Shown here: one piece after another, positions 41,942-50,097 of the stretch
Layout of the letters: the number at the start of each line of letters is the position of its first letter
Position numbering within the stretch: position 1 is the first letter of the stretch
DNA from: Agromyces sp. Marseille-P2726
GTDB taxonomy: Bacteria; Actinomycetota; Actinomycetes; Actinomycetales; Microbacteriaceae
Length of the DNA: 64,000 nucleotides
Direction of reading: 5' to 3'
Assembly (NCBI RefSeq): GCF_902809835.1
Contig: NZ_CADDWM010000015.1
Coordinates: 806,001 to 870,000 of the forward strand
Made by a program: the position numbers and the translations under genes
The notes under the pieces: model-generated
Databases searched by the model: none
Seen by the model: only the letters and a program-made list of their open reading frames with translations
Told to the model about the DNA's origin: nothing

Positions 41942-44253
41942 CCACCACACGTCCGCCGAGCCCATCCGCTCCCCCGGCGCCGCCGACCGCGGCCGCACCC
42001 GAGGCGCCTCGAGGCGGTCCGAAGCTCACGGCCGACGAACTCGCGGCGCTCCGCCCGCATGTGATCACCCTCGAAGACGGCAAGCTCGCCGACGGCGGCC
42101 GCACCGAACCGCGTTCGGTCGCGGACTTCCGCACCACTGCGGCCGACATCGACGCGATCTTCGACGAGCACCTCCCCGCCTTCGCGGCCGACCATGAGCC
42201 CGGTCCCCTCCCAGTGGTGCTGTATGCGCACGGCGGACTCGTCGACAAGGAGGCGGGATTCGCGATCGCCGCGCAGCAGATCGACTGGTGGAAGGAGAAC
42301 GGCGTCTATCCGATCCACTTCGTCTGGGAGACCGGCCTCGGCCCCGCGCTCTGGGATGCCCTGCGGCGCTGGGCGTCGGGCGGTCGCCGCGGCTGGGTCG
42401 ACGAGGCCAAGGACACGTTCCTCGAGGTCGCCGCTCGGCTGCTCGGTGGTGGCGGGATCTGGAGCGACATGAAGATCGATGCCGCCGCGGCATCCGTCGA
42501 CGGTGGTGGCGGACGCTACTTCGTGAAGGCCCTCGGAAAGTGGATGACCGAGCACCCGGGTGAGATCGTCGTGCACGCGGTCGGGCACAGCGCCGGTTCG
42601 ATCTTCCACTCGCACCTGCTCTCGGCGGCACTCGAGGAGCACGTTCCCGAGATCGAGTCGCTGAACCTCCTCGCGCCCGCGGTGCGCATCGACACCTTCT
42701 CGAAGCTGCTGCTCCCCCATGCGAAGAGCCGCAAGATCCGCCGTGTCGCCATCTTCACGATGACCGACAAGGCCGAGCGGGACGACACGTGCCTGCGCAT
42801 CTACAACAAGTCGCTGCTCTATCTCGTCTCGGCGTCGTTCGAGCCGCAGAAGGCCACGCCCATCCTGGGCATGGCGAAGTACCTCACGCGAGACGCCGAG
42901 CTGGCAGCGTTCTTCAGCGGTGACTCGGCCGCCGGCGACCTCGTCCTCGCGCCGTCCGCGGTCGGTGTCCGCACTGGAAGCGCGGCCACGGCGCACGGGG
43001 ACTTCGACAACGACCCCGCCACCATGGAGAGCGTCGCGCGACGTGTGGCCGGCATCGTCGACGTGACGCCGTTCCCGAAGGGTCGTGGGCGTGCAGCGGC
43101 CCCGTGGCCCCAGTATGTCGACGTGCCCGCGGACGCGGCGAACGTGTCCGGCGCGATGGGTTCCCGATCGACGGGCGGTACCCCGCCCGATGGGGCGGCG
43201 CCCGGCGGGACTCCGAGCGCCCGCCGCGCCCTCTGCATCGGCATCAACGAGTACCCCGATGTCGGCGACCGCCTGCAGGGCTGCGTGCCCGACGCGAAGG
43301 CGTGGGCCGGGGCGTTGCGGACGGCGGGGTTCGAGGTCACCGAACTGACGGAGCCTGCGAAGACCACCCGCGACGAGATCCTCCGAGGCATCCTCGAACT
43401 CGTGAGCCAGTCGGTGCCCGGCGACGTGCTCGCCGTGCAGTACTCGGGCCACGGCACGTTCGCGCCCGATCTCGACTCCGAGGAGCCCGATGCGAAAGAC
43501 GAAGCCCTCTGCCCCGTCGACTTCCGGCAGAACGGTCGCCTCATCATCGACGACGATCTTGCACGGATCTGGGACGTCATTCCCGAGGGCGTGAGCCTGA
43601 CGGCATTCTTCGACAGCTGCCACTCGGGCTCGGCCAACCGGCAGCCCGACGTCGACCTCGCGCCGATCGGCGATGCGCTTCCGCGCGCCGTGGAGCTGAC
43701 CCGCGACGACGAGGAGGCCTACCGCGCCGACCGCGGTGTCGGGGTCGGCACGCGCGACGGCGACGAGCCCGACCCAGTGCGTGCCGCGGCGGTCGCGAGC
43801 GTGCTCGCCGCGGAGCGGGTCTCGCCCCCGGCTCCGCGCGCCGCCGGCGTGCGCCGCGAGATCCTGTTCAGCGCCTGCAAGGCGAGCGAGGTCGCGTGGG
43901 AGTCGCGCGGACAGGGCGACTTCACCCGCAACGCGCTGCCGCACCTCGGGCGCGGCGTCGGCACGGTGTCGAACCTCGAGTTCCTGAATTCGGTCGTCGC
44001 GGCGTTCGGCGACAACCGGCGGCAGACGCCCGAGTTCCACGGCGAGGAGGTGCTCGGGGGTCGCGTCCTGCTCGGCTCGGTGAGCGCGACGGCACCGGAT
44101 GCCGCGACGGCGGCGGCCGCGATCACCGCGCCGTTCACGGGCACCCCGCCGGTCACGGGCACCGCGCCCGATCGCGGCGGTGCGGCATCCGACCGTCGGA
44201 TGGCGGCGATCGCCGCCATCCTGCGCGCGACCGCAGACCTCTTGGAGCCGTGA
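41938..44253 (+). CDS. Alpha/beta-hydrolase-like domain fused to a caspase-like (C14) protease
   Basis: A 771-residue protein whose ATG overlaps the CHAT gene stop (ATGA). After a Pro/Ala-rich start, residues about 60-300 resemble an alpha/beta hydrolase: VVLYAHGGLVDKEAG supplies an oxyanion HGG and HAVGHSAGS the nucleophile elbow with Ser218. A Gly/Ser-rich link (about 385-425) leads to a metacaspase/caspase-like domain (426-715) with ALCIGINEYP, catalytic His505 in YSGHGTF and Cys561 in FFDSCHSGS, plus the FSACKASEVAWE strand. The Ala/Thr/Pro-rich tail is probably disordered. All expected catalytic residues are present in both domains. No named system was recognised; association with CHAT suggests a protease relay or effector unit. 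Confidence 0.87.
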   Translation: MTTTRPPSPSAPPAPPTAAAPEAPRGGPKLTADELAALRPHVITLEDGKLADGGRTEPRSVADFRTTAADIDAIFDEHLPAFAADHEPGPLPVVLYAHGGLVDKEAGFAIAAQQIDWWKENGVYPIHFVWETGLGPALWDALRRWASGGRRGWVDEAKDTFLEVAARLLGGGGIWSDMKIDAAAASVDGGGGRYFVKALGKWMTEHPGEIVVHAVGHSAGSIFHSHLLSAALEEHVPEIESLNLLAPAVRIDTFSKLLLPHAKSRKIRRVAIFTMTDKAERDDTCLRIYNKSLLYLVSASFEPQKATPILGMAKYLTRDAELAAFFSGDSAAGDLVLAPSAVGVRTGSAATAHGDFDNDPATMESVARRVAGIVDVTPFPKGRGRAAAPWPQYVDVPADAANVSGAMGSRSTGGTPPDGAAPGGTPSARRALCIGINEYPDVGDRLQGCVPDAKAWAGALRTAGFEVTELTEPAKTTRDEILRGILELVSQSVPGDVLAVQYSGHGTFAPDLDSEEPDAKDEALCPVDFRQNGRLIIDDDLARIWDVIPEGVSLTAFFDSCHSGSANRQPDVDLAPIGDALPRAVELTRDDEEAYRADRGVGVGTRDGDEPDPVRAAAVASVLAAERVSPPAPRAAGVRREILFSACKASEVAWESRGQGDFTRNALPHLGRGVGTVSNLEFLNSVVAAFGDNRRQTPEFHGEEVLGGRVLLGSVSATAPDAATAAAAITAPFTGTPPVTGTAPDRGGAASDRRMAAIAAILRATADLLEP

Positions 44254-44309
44254 TGGGTCGGGTTCTGCGCGGGGCGCGTGAATGCCGGTCGAGTCGTCGG
44301 CGGGGCGCG

Positions 44310-45101
44310 TCAGCCCCGGCGGGCGCGGGAGCACCGGGTCACGGACGGCACCGCGAGCTCCCCGGCGCCTTCGATGTCGGGGTGCGTCTCGAGCAGCGTC
44401 TCGAGTGCGGCGATCGTGGCCGCCTGATCCGCCTCGGAAGCGGTGATGAAGTGGCTGCGTGATCGCACGAGGTCGAGGAACCTCGTGCGCGACATCCGCT
44501 CGGACCACTCGACCGTGTGCTCCTCGATGGGGCCGAACGGCCTGCCGATCCTCACGTAGTCCTCGAACGTCGTGCTCGCATCGTGGCGCTCGTGCATGAT
44601 CTCGCCGGCCTGGCGCAGCCAGTCGGCGCGGTTGTCGCGGCTGTTCCAGACCAGCCCGAGCACGCCGCCGGGGCGCAGCACTCGAGCGATCTCGGGCACC
44701 GCCCGCTCTGGGACGAACCAGTGCCACGCCTGGCCTGCGACGACGGCGTCGACGGACGCGTCCTCGAGGGGGATGTCCTCCGCGGTGCCCAGGATGCGAG
44801 GAACCCCCGGCACTGCCACCTCGAGCTCCTCGAGCATCTCCTCGACCGGATCGACCGCGATCGCGTCGCGATCGAGTGCGACGAGCGCCTCGGTGAGCTT
44901 GCCGGTGCCGGCACCGAGGTCGAGCACGCGCTCGGCGTCGCCGATGAGCCAGGCGATCGCCTCGACCGGATAGCCGGGCCTCGCCTGACGGTAGACGGAT
45001 GCCGCGGCGCCGAACGAACGCGCCGAACTCAGGGTCTGAGGGTCGGCGGGATCGGCGACGAGGCCGTCGTGGGTCGCGGTGCGGTCGGCGATGTCGCTCA
45101 C
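44310..45101 (-). CDS. Class I SAM-dependent methyltransferase
   Basis: About 263 residues from a GTG at 45101. The SAM-binding motif I reads VLDLGAGTGKL, followed by DAIAVDPVEEML and the motif-IV-like region EDASVDAVVAGQAWHWF, which places it in the UbiE/Methyltransf_11 group that often carries AxAxHW. The C-terminal half (about residue 160 on) is a helical cap with RSRSHFITASEADQAATIAAL. The substrate is unknown; small molecules are likely. It is convergent with the caspase gene and divergent from the exonuclease, so it is not part of the CHAT operon. Confidence 0.82.
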   Translation of the reverse strand: MSDIADRTATHDGLVADPADPQTLSSARSFGAAASVYRQARPGYPVEAIAWLIGDAERVLDLGAGTGKLTEALVALDRDAIAVDPVEEMLEELEVAVPGVPRILGTAEDIPLEDASVDAVVAGQAWHWFVPERAVPEIARVLRPGGVLGLVWNSRDNRADWLRQAGEIMHERHDASTTFEDYVRIGRPFGPIEEHTVEWSERMSRTRFLDLVRSRSHFITASEADQAATIAALETLLETHPDIEGAGELAVPSVTRCSRARRG

Positions 45102-45233
45102 GTTGCCATTGGACCCCGCCCCGCGGCATCCGTCAACCGTCCCCGCGTCGGCACGACACGGGTTCGGCGACCGATCGTCGACGCGCCCGGCGACCGCCCC
45201 CGCCGTGTCGGACCGCCGTGCCACGATGCACAC

Positions 45234-45851
45234 GTGCCAGTGGACTTCACCGCGATCGACTTCGAAACCGCCAACTCGTCGAGTGCGTCGGCCTGCTCGG
45301 TCGGGCTGGTGAAGGTGCGCGACGGTCGTGTGGTCGATCGGGCGCATTGGTACATCCGGCCGCCGTTCCCGCACAACGAGTTCTCGGAGTGGAACATCCG
45401 CATCCACGGCATCACGCCCGAGATGGTGGCGGATGCCCCCGGCTGGGCCGGCCACCTGCCCGCACTGTGCGAGTTCGCCGGCGACGATGTGCTCGTCGCG
45501 CACAACGCGGGGTTCGACATGGCGGTCATCGCCAAGACCTCCGAGGCGTTCGGCCTGCCGGTTCCCGACTTCCGCTCGCTGTGCAGCCTGCAGGTCGCGC
45601 GCAACACCTACCACCTGGAGTCGTACCGACTGCCGGTCGCGGCCATGGCCGCCGGATTCGAGGGGTTCTCGCACCACGACGCGCTCGCCGACTCCGAGGC
45701 GTGCGCCGCGATCATCGTGCACGCGGCGAAGCGCCACGAGGTCGACGACCTCGAACGGCTCGCCCAGGTGACCCGCGTGCGCTTCGGCGCGATCGGGCGG
45801 GTCGCCGTGCGCGACGACCGTGCGGCGCACGGCCCCATGGCGCTGCAGTAG
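45234..45851 (+). CDS. DEDDh-type 3'-5' exonuclease
   Basis: A 205-residue exonuclease of the DnaQ/epsilon fold. Exo I is TAIDFETANSS with Asp and Glu metal ligands, Exo II is VLVAHNAGFDM, and Exo III is HHDALADSEACA with the histidine of the DEDDh class. It lacks polymerase or BRCT domains and is the stand-alone form found in many actinobacteria, where a repair or RNA-processing role is possible. Starts at GTG; a second in-frame GTG lies two codons on. The frame ends shortly before a dispersed repeat pair. Confidence 0.85.
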   Translation: MPVDFTAIDFETANSSSASACSVGLVKVRDGRVVDRAHWYIRPPFPHNEFSEWNIRIHGITPEMVADAPGWAGHLPALCEFAGDDVLVAHNAGFDMAVIAKTSEAFGLPVPDFRSLCSLQVARNTYHLESYRLPVAAMAAGFEGFSHHDALADSEACAAIIVHAAKRHEVDDLERLAQVTRVRFGAIGRVAVRDDRAAHGPMALQ

Positions 45852-45860
45852 GCGCCCTGC

Positions 45861-45937
45861 TGGTCGAGTAGCGCCGCGCGCAGCGCGACCCCCGGTGGTC
45901 GAGTAGCGCCGCGCGCAGCGCGACGCGTATCGAGACC
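45861..45937. repeat. Two copies of a dispersed TGGTCGAGTAGCGC repeat
   Basis: A 29-base unit (TGGTCGAGTAGCGCCGCG...) occurs identically at 45861-45889 and 45896-45924, then GCGTATCGAGACC. The outer ends GGTCGAG and CTCGATAC-type sequences are partly complementary. A related element forms the end of nadA. No transposase is present; it looks like a small non-autonomous intergenic repeat. Confidence 0.75.
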
Positions 45938-45986
45938 CGCGCGCCGGCTCCCGCCCGATGTCGGCGGCCGCTGCGACACTGCAGGC

Positions 45987-47417
45987 ATGGACCTGATCGC
46001 ACTTCTCCTGGGCCTCGTCATCGGCGCCGTCGTCGGCGGCCTGGCCGTCGCCGTCTGGTCGTCACGGCGCCGCGCCGGCGCTCCGGCGGCCGAAGATCCT
46101 GCCCTCATCGAGGCGCGGCACCAGGCGCAGCTGGCCGAGGTGCGGGCGGCCGAGGCGGCCGCGATGTCCGAGCTCCGTGCGCACGAGCAGGAGGCCCGGG
46201 CCCGTCTCCAGGCCGACCTCGCATCCGCCATGTCGACCGTCGAGGGCCTCGAGCAGCAGATCGAGGAGCACCGGGCACGCTACCGCGACCTCGTCGAGCA
46301 GCAGCGAAGCGACCAGGCCGAGCGCGAAGCGCGGGCGAAGCGCGAGAGCGCCGTCCTCGAGGCGCTGAGCCCGGTGCGCGAGACGCTGCAGACCATGCAC
46401 ACGAAGGTCGCCGAGCTCGAGCGGCAGCGCAGCGAGCAGTACGGTTCGATCGCCGAACAGCTGAAGCAGGCCCAGCTCTCCGACGCCGAGCTCCGTGCCA
46501 CGACCGAGTCGCTCGCCTCGGCGCTGCGATCCAACAGCACTCGCGGCGTCTGGGGCGAGACGCAGCTGCGGCGTGTGGTCGAGGCGGCCGGGCTCACCCA
46601 GTACGTCGACTTCTTCACGCAGCAGAGCATCGTGACCGACGCCGGGTCGGGCCGCCCCGACATGGTCGTGCGCCTCCCCGGCAGCAAGTCGATCCCGCTC
46701 GATGCCAAGGTGCCGCTCGAGCATTACCTCGAGGCGAGCCAGATCCCGTTCACGGCCACCGGAGACGAGGGTGCGCGGCGCAAGGAGCTCATCACCCGGC
46801 ACGTGCGGGCGGTGCGCAGCCACATCGACTCCCTCGCGAAGAAGACGTACTGGGAGGGCCTCGACGCGAGCCCCGAGTTCGTGATCGCCTTCATTCCGAG
46901 CGAGTCGCTGCTGTCGTCGGCGCTCGAGGCCGACCCGGCACTGCTCGACTACGCCTTCGGCAAGCGAGTGGCCCTCGCCTCGCCGGTGAACCTCTGGGCG
47001 GTGCTGAAGACCGTGGCCTTCACGTGGCAGCAGCAGGCTGTGTCTGATGAAGCCAAGAAGCTCTTCGATCTCGGCAACACGCTCTATCAGCGCATCGGCA
47101 CCTTGGCGGGCCACGCCGACGGGCTGCGCAAGGCCATCGAGCGCACGGTCGACAGCTACAACAAGTTCGCGAACTCGCTCGAGTCGCGCGTGCTCGTGAC
47201 CGCGCGTCAGTTCCCGGGTATCGACGAAACGAAGGTCGCGCTCCTCGCGGCGCCGGCCGCCGTGCACCAGCAGCCGAAGCGGCTCACCGCGCCCGAGGTC
47301 ACCGAGGCGGTCGTGGTCGACGAGTTCGACACCCGCGAGGCCGAGGGCGAAACCCTGCTCGAGCTCGATCCAGAGATCCGCCGGCAGCTCGAGATCGGCG
47401 AGAACTCGACCGACTGA
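45987..47417 (+). CDS. rmuC: DNA recombination protein RmuC
   Basis: A 476-residue RmuC-family protein with an N-terminal membrane anchor (residues 2-26, LIALLLGLVIGAVVGGLAVAVW), a long Ala/Glu/Gln-rich coiled coil to about 170, and the conserved nuclease-like RmuC domain at about 180-420 (RGVWGETQLRRVVEAAGL, DAKVPLEHYLEA, SPEFVIAFIPSE, ASPVNLWAVLKTVAFTWQQ). RmuC limits rearrangements at inverted repeats in E. coli, though its biochemistry is not well known. The ATG follows GACACT by six bases. The C-terminus is acidic and variable. Single-gene unit convergent with an MFS exporter. Confidence 0.93.
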   Translation: MDLIALLLGLVIGAVVGGLAVAVWSSRRRAGAPAAEDPALIEARHQAQLAEVRAAEAAAMSELRAHEQEARARLQADLASAMSTVEGLEQQIEEHRARYRDLVEQQRSDQAEREARAKRESAVLEALSPVRETLQTMHTKVAELERQRSEQYGSIAEQLKQAQLSDAELRATTESLASALRSNSTRGVWGETQLRRVVEAAGLTQYVDFFTQQSIVTDAGSGRPDMVVRLPGSKSIPLDAKVPLEHYLEASQIPFTATGDEGARRKELITRHVRAVRSHIDSLAKKTYWEGLDASPEFVIAFIPSESLLSSALEADPALLDYAFGKRVALASPVNLWAVLKTVAFTWQQQAVSDEAKKLFDLGNTLYQRIGTLAGHADGLRKAIERTVDSYNKFANSLESRVLVTARQFPGIDETKVALLAAPAAVHQQPKRLTAPEVTEAVVVDEFDTREAEGETLLELDPEIRRQLEIGENSTD

Positions 47418-47515
47418 GCCAACGCCCGTCGCCGCCTGGCACATCCGGGATGTCGAGGGCGGTCAGCGCGCGGTCATCCTCGCGAAGGCGGGTCTCCTCG
47501 ATGTCGCGGGCGCTG

Positions 47516-48859
47516 TCACGAATGTCGCTCGTCGGCCGGCAACTCGAACCCGGCCGCTGCTTCGGGGCCCGTCACGATCGACGGGTCAGGATGACCGTCG
47601 AGCGGATGCGCGAGTTCGTCTTCACCGAGCCGGGCAAGGGCGAGCGTGACCAGCGCCAGCACCGGGGGCACGAGACCCGCGATGAGGAATGCGGGCGCAA
47701 TGCCGATCGCCTCGCCCACCGGTCCGGCCACGGCCATCGAGATCGGCATCAGGGCGAGCGAGACGAAGAAGTCGAGACTCGAGACACGCCCGAGCATCGA
47801 CGGCGGCACCCGCCGTTGCAGCAGCGTGCCCCACACCACCTGCGCCCCGTCGAACAGCACGCCCACGATGAAGAGCGCGATCACCATGACCCAGAGCCAC
47901 GACGTCAGGCCGATGATCGCGAGCGGAACGCAGCCGACACCCCAGGCCAGAATCATCAGGGTGAGGTATCGCCGAGGGATCGGGAGCGAAGCGACGGTCA
48001 GCGAGCCGACCGCGCCGCCGACGCCGAACGCGGCGAGCGCCAGGGCGAACGCTCCCGCTCCTCCGCCGGTCTGGTCTTTCACCGCGAACGGCAGCAGCAC
48101 CTCGATGGGCCCCATGATGAGGAACACCAGGATGATCGAGAAGACGAGCGTGGCGAACAGCCAGCGCGCGCGCAGCAGGTAGACGAAACCGTCGCGCAGG
48201 TCGATGAACGACTGCCGCACGGGATGGACGACGATCTCGTCGGGGTCGCGGCGCACGGCGGTCGTTCGCATGAGGCCGAGCACCACGACCGCGACCGCCT
48301 GCATCACGGCGACGACCGCGAACGCCAGCCAGGGCGCCTGCACGGCGATGAGCAGGCTCGCGAGCGCCGGCCCGGCCGCCTGCATCACGGCGGGCCGCAG
48401 CACGCCTTCGACGCCGTTGGCGGCGAGCAGCTGCTCGGCCGGGAGGATGGCGGGCAGCCACGCCGAGTAGGCCGGGTAGAAGAATCCGTCGGCGAGCCCC
48501 AGCACGAACGAGAGCGCGGCGAGGTGCCACACCTCGATGAGCCCGGTCGCGCCGAGCACCGCGGCGACCGCGAAGGTGAGCCCGCGCACGATCTCGACGC
48601 CGATGAGGATGCGTCGCTGCGGGATGCGATCGGCAGCCACGCCGCCGAAGAGCACCGCGACGACGAGGCCGAGGCTCGCGCCCACGGCGACAGAGGAGAG
48701 GTCGACCGGAGTGCCCCCGAGTTCGACCACCTGCCAGACCGCGGCCACCAGCCAGGCTCCCGCCGAGAGCAGCGATGCCGCGAGGGCGGCGACGAGCAGG
48801 CGGTACTGCCCCGATGTGAACGGTCGAAGGGCACGCGGCAGTCGAGTCGCCTCGGTCAC
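47516..48859 (-). CDS. MFS transporter, enterobactin/macrolide-exporter-like
   Basis: A 447-residue twelve-span major facilitator with the layout of EntS/Mef-type exporters: LRPFTSGQYRLLVAALAASLLSAGAWLV begins span one, the A-motif loop is GGVAADRIPQRR, and a large loop with RQSFIDLRDGFVYLLR precedes span seven. DHA3 members export macrolides or siderophores; the substrate is not predictable. The start is a GTG close to GGAGCG. The C-terminal tail is acidic. It is downstream of rmuC in the convergent sense and 57 bases from glpX, which is on the same strand. Confidence 0.87.
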   Translation of the reverse strand: MTEATRLPRALRPFTSGQYRLLVAALAASLLSAGAWLVAAVWQVVELGGTPVDLSSVAVGASLGLVVAVLFGGVAADRIPQRRILIGVEIVRGLTFAVAAVLGATGLIEVWHLAALSFVLGLADGFFYPAYSAWLPAILPAEQLLAANGVEGVLRPAVMQAAGPALASLLIAVQAPWLAFAVVAVMQAVAVVVLGLMRTTAVRRDPDEIVVHPVRQSFIDLRDGFVYLLRARWLFATLVFSIILVFLIMGPIEVLLPFAVKDQTGGGAGAFALALAAFGVGGAVGSLTVASLPIPRRYLTLMILAWGVGCVPLAIIGLTSWLWVMVIALFIVGVLFDGAQVVWGTLLQRRVPPSMLGRVSSLDFFVSLALMPISMAVAGPVGEAIGIAPAFLIAGLVPPVLALVTLALARLGEDELAHPLDGHPDPSIVTGPEAAAGFELPADERHS

Positions 48860-48916
48860 CGCTCCATTGTCGCGGATGCCGCGGACCTCCGCCCGCGGCA
48901 TCCGGTCACCGATCGC

Positions 48917-49915
48917 TCAGCGATCGCCTTCGTCGAGCCACTTCTCGATGTGATGATCGGCGATGACCCGGCGGATCGTGCCCGAGCGCCCGCGGAGGAT
49001 GATGCTCTCGGTGCGGATGATCGGCCCTTTGCGGAGCACCCCGTCGACGAGCTCGCCGTCGGTGACGCCGGTCGCGACGAAGAACGTGTTGTCGCCCTGC
49101 ACGAGGTCGTCGAGCTCGTACACCCGGTCGCAGTCGAGTCCCGCCGCCTCGCCGCGCTCGCGCTCGGCGTCGTCGAGCGGGGCGAGCCGGCCCTGCATGA
49201 ACCCGCCGAGCGCCTTGATCGCGCACGCCGTCGTGATGCCCTCGGGGCTCCCGCCGATGCCGACGCACATGTCGATGCGCGACTCGTACCGCGCGGCGTT
49301 GATGCCACCGGCCACGTCGCCGTCGCTGATGAGGCGCGTGCCCGCTCCGGCCGCCCGGATGTCGGCGATGAGCTGCTCGTGCCGCTCACGGTTCAGCACG
49401 GCGACCCGCAGTTCGCCGACGTCCTTGCCCTTGGCCGCGGCCAGCGCGCGCAGGTTCTCGCCGATGGGCTTGCGGATGTCGACGACACCGTGCCCCGAGG
49501 CATCCGTCACGATCTTGTCCATGTAGAAGACGGTCGAGGCATCGAGCATCGTGCCGCGATCGGAGACCGCGATGACCGAGAGCGCGTTCTGCCGGCCGGC
49601 GGCGGTCAGCGAGGTGCCGTCGATCGGGTCGACGGCGATGTCGCACGCCGGTCCGCGACCGTTGCCGACGTTCTCGCCGTTGAAGAGCATGGGCGCCTCG
49701 TCCTTCTCGCCCTCGCCGATGACGACGACACCGTCGAAGTTGACCGTGCCGAGGAACGCCCGCATGGCGTCGACCGCGGCGCCGTCGGCGCCGATCTTGT
49801 CGCCGCGGCCGATCCACGGATAGGCGCGGATCGCTGCGGCCTCGGTGGCACGCACCAGTTCGAGGGCGATGTTGCGGTCGGGGTGGAGGAGTTGACTTGA
49901 GGAATCGGGGCTCAC
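48917..49915 (-). CDS. glpX: Class II fructose-1,6-bisphosphatase
   Basis: A 332-residue GlpX-type phosphatase of gluconeogenesis, removing the C1 phosphate of fructose-1,6-bisphosphate. The metal-binding lithium-sensitive phosphatase motifs are WIGRGDK (34-40), GEGEKDE (67-73) and DPIDGTS (96-102), with GIGGSPEGITTACAIKALGG further on. Actinobacteria commonly use this class as their only FBPase. The GTG comes exactly six bases after TAGGCT on the minus strand, so the mRNA is probably leaderless. It is divergent from fba, the aldolase of the same pathway, with an AT-rich palindrome between them. Confidence 0.95.
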   Translation of the reverse strand: MSPDSSSQLLHPDRNIALELVRATEAAAIRAYPWIGRGDKIGADGAAVDAMRAFLGTVNFDGVVVIGEGEKDEAPMLFNGENVGNGRGPACDIAVDPIDGTSLTAAGRQNALSVIAVSDRGTMLDASTVFYMDKIVTDASGHGVVDIRKPIGENLRALAAAKGKDVGELRVAVLNRERHEQLIADIRAAGAGTRLISDGDVAGGINAARYESRIDMCVGIGGSPEGITTACAIKALGGFMQGRLAPLDDAERERGEAAGLDCDRVYELDDLVQGDNTFFVATGVTDGELVDGVLRKGPIIRTESIILRGRSGTIRRVIADHHIEKWLDEGDR

Positions 49916-49921
49916 GCACCC

Positions 49922-49927
49922 AGCCTA
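49922..49927 (-). promoter_or_regulatory. -10 box TAGGCT for leaderless glpX
   Basis: TAGGCT, then GGGTGC, then the GTG start on the minus strand. Confidence 0.55.
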
Positions 49928-49974
49928 GGCATCGACCGGCGATTGCGGCCGATGTTCGGCTCACAACGGCACGG

Positions 49975-49992
49975 TAAGAACCACGATTCTTA
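49975..49992. promoter_or_regulatory. AT-rich palindrome between glpX and fba
   Basis: TAAGAA (49975-49980) and TTCTTA (49987-49992) flank six bases. It is the most AT-rich spot of a very GC-rich gap and lies about 48 bases above the glpX -10 box and 64 above the fba -10 box, a natural place for a shared operator. Confidence 0.35.
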
Positions 49993-50055
49993 ACCCGGCG
50001 CCAAGGCCCGGCCATCCGCGGCATCCGCCACATCTGAGCGCTGCTCGTGACTGGA

Positions 50056-50061
50056 TAGACT
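50056..50061 (+). promoter_or_regulatory. -10 box TAGACT of fba
   Basis: TAGACT lies 36 bases before the fba ATG, which has its own AAAGGAG ribosome site, so this gene has a normal leader, unlike glpX. Confidence 0.45.
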
Positions 50062-50097
50062 CGACTCGGACCCCACTGTCATCTGTAAAGGAGCAGC

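Noticed and set aside
39833-44253. Type III-E Craspase-like or VMAP-type system
   Set aside because: The CHAT protein lacks TPRs, no cas gene or repeat array is nearby, and the VWA gene in the window is 14 kb away on the other strand with other genes between.
39833-44253. Recent horizontal acquisition of the CHAT/caspase pair
   Set aside because: GC content, third-position bias and the GGATGCCGC word (at 41593, 42487 and 44097) look like those of neighbouring genes, and there are no integration marks.
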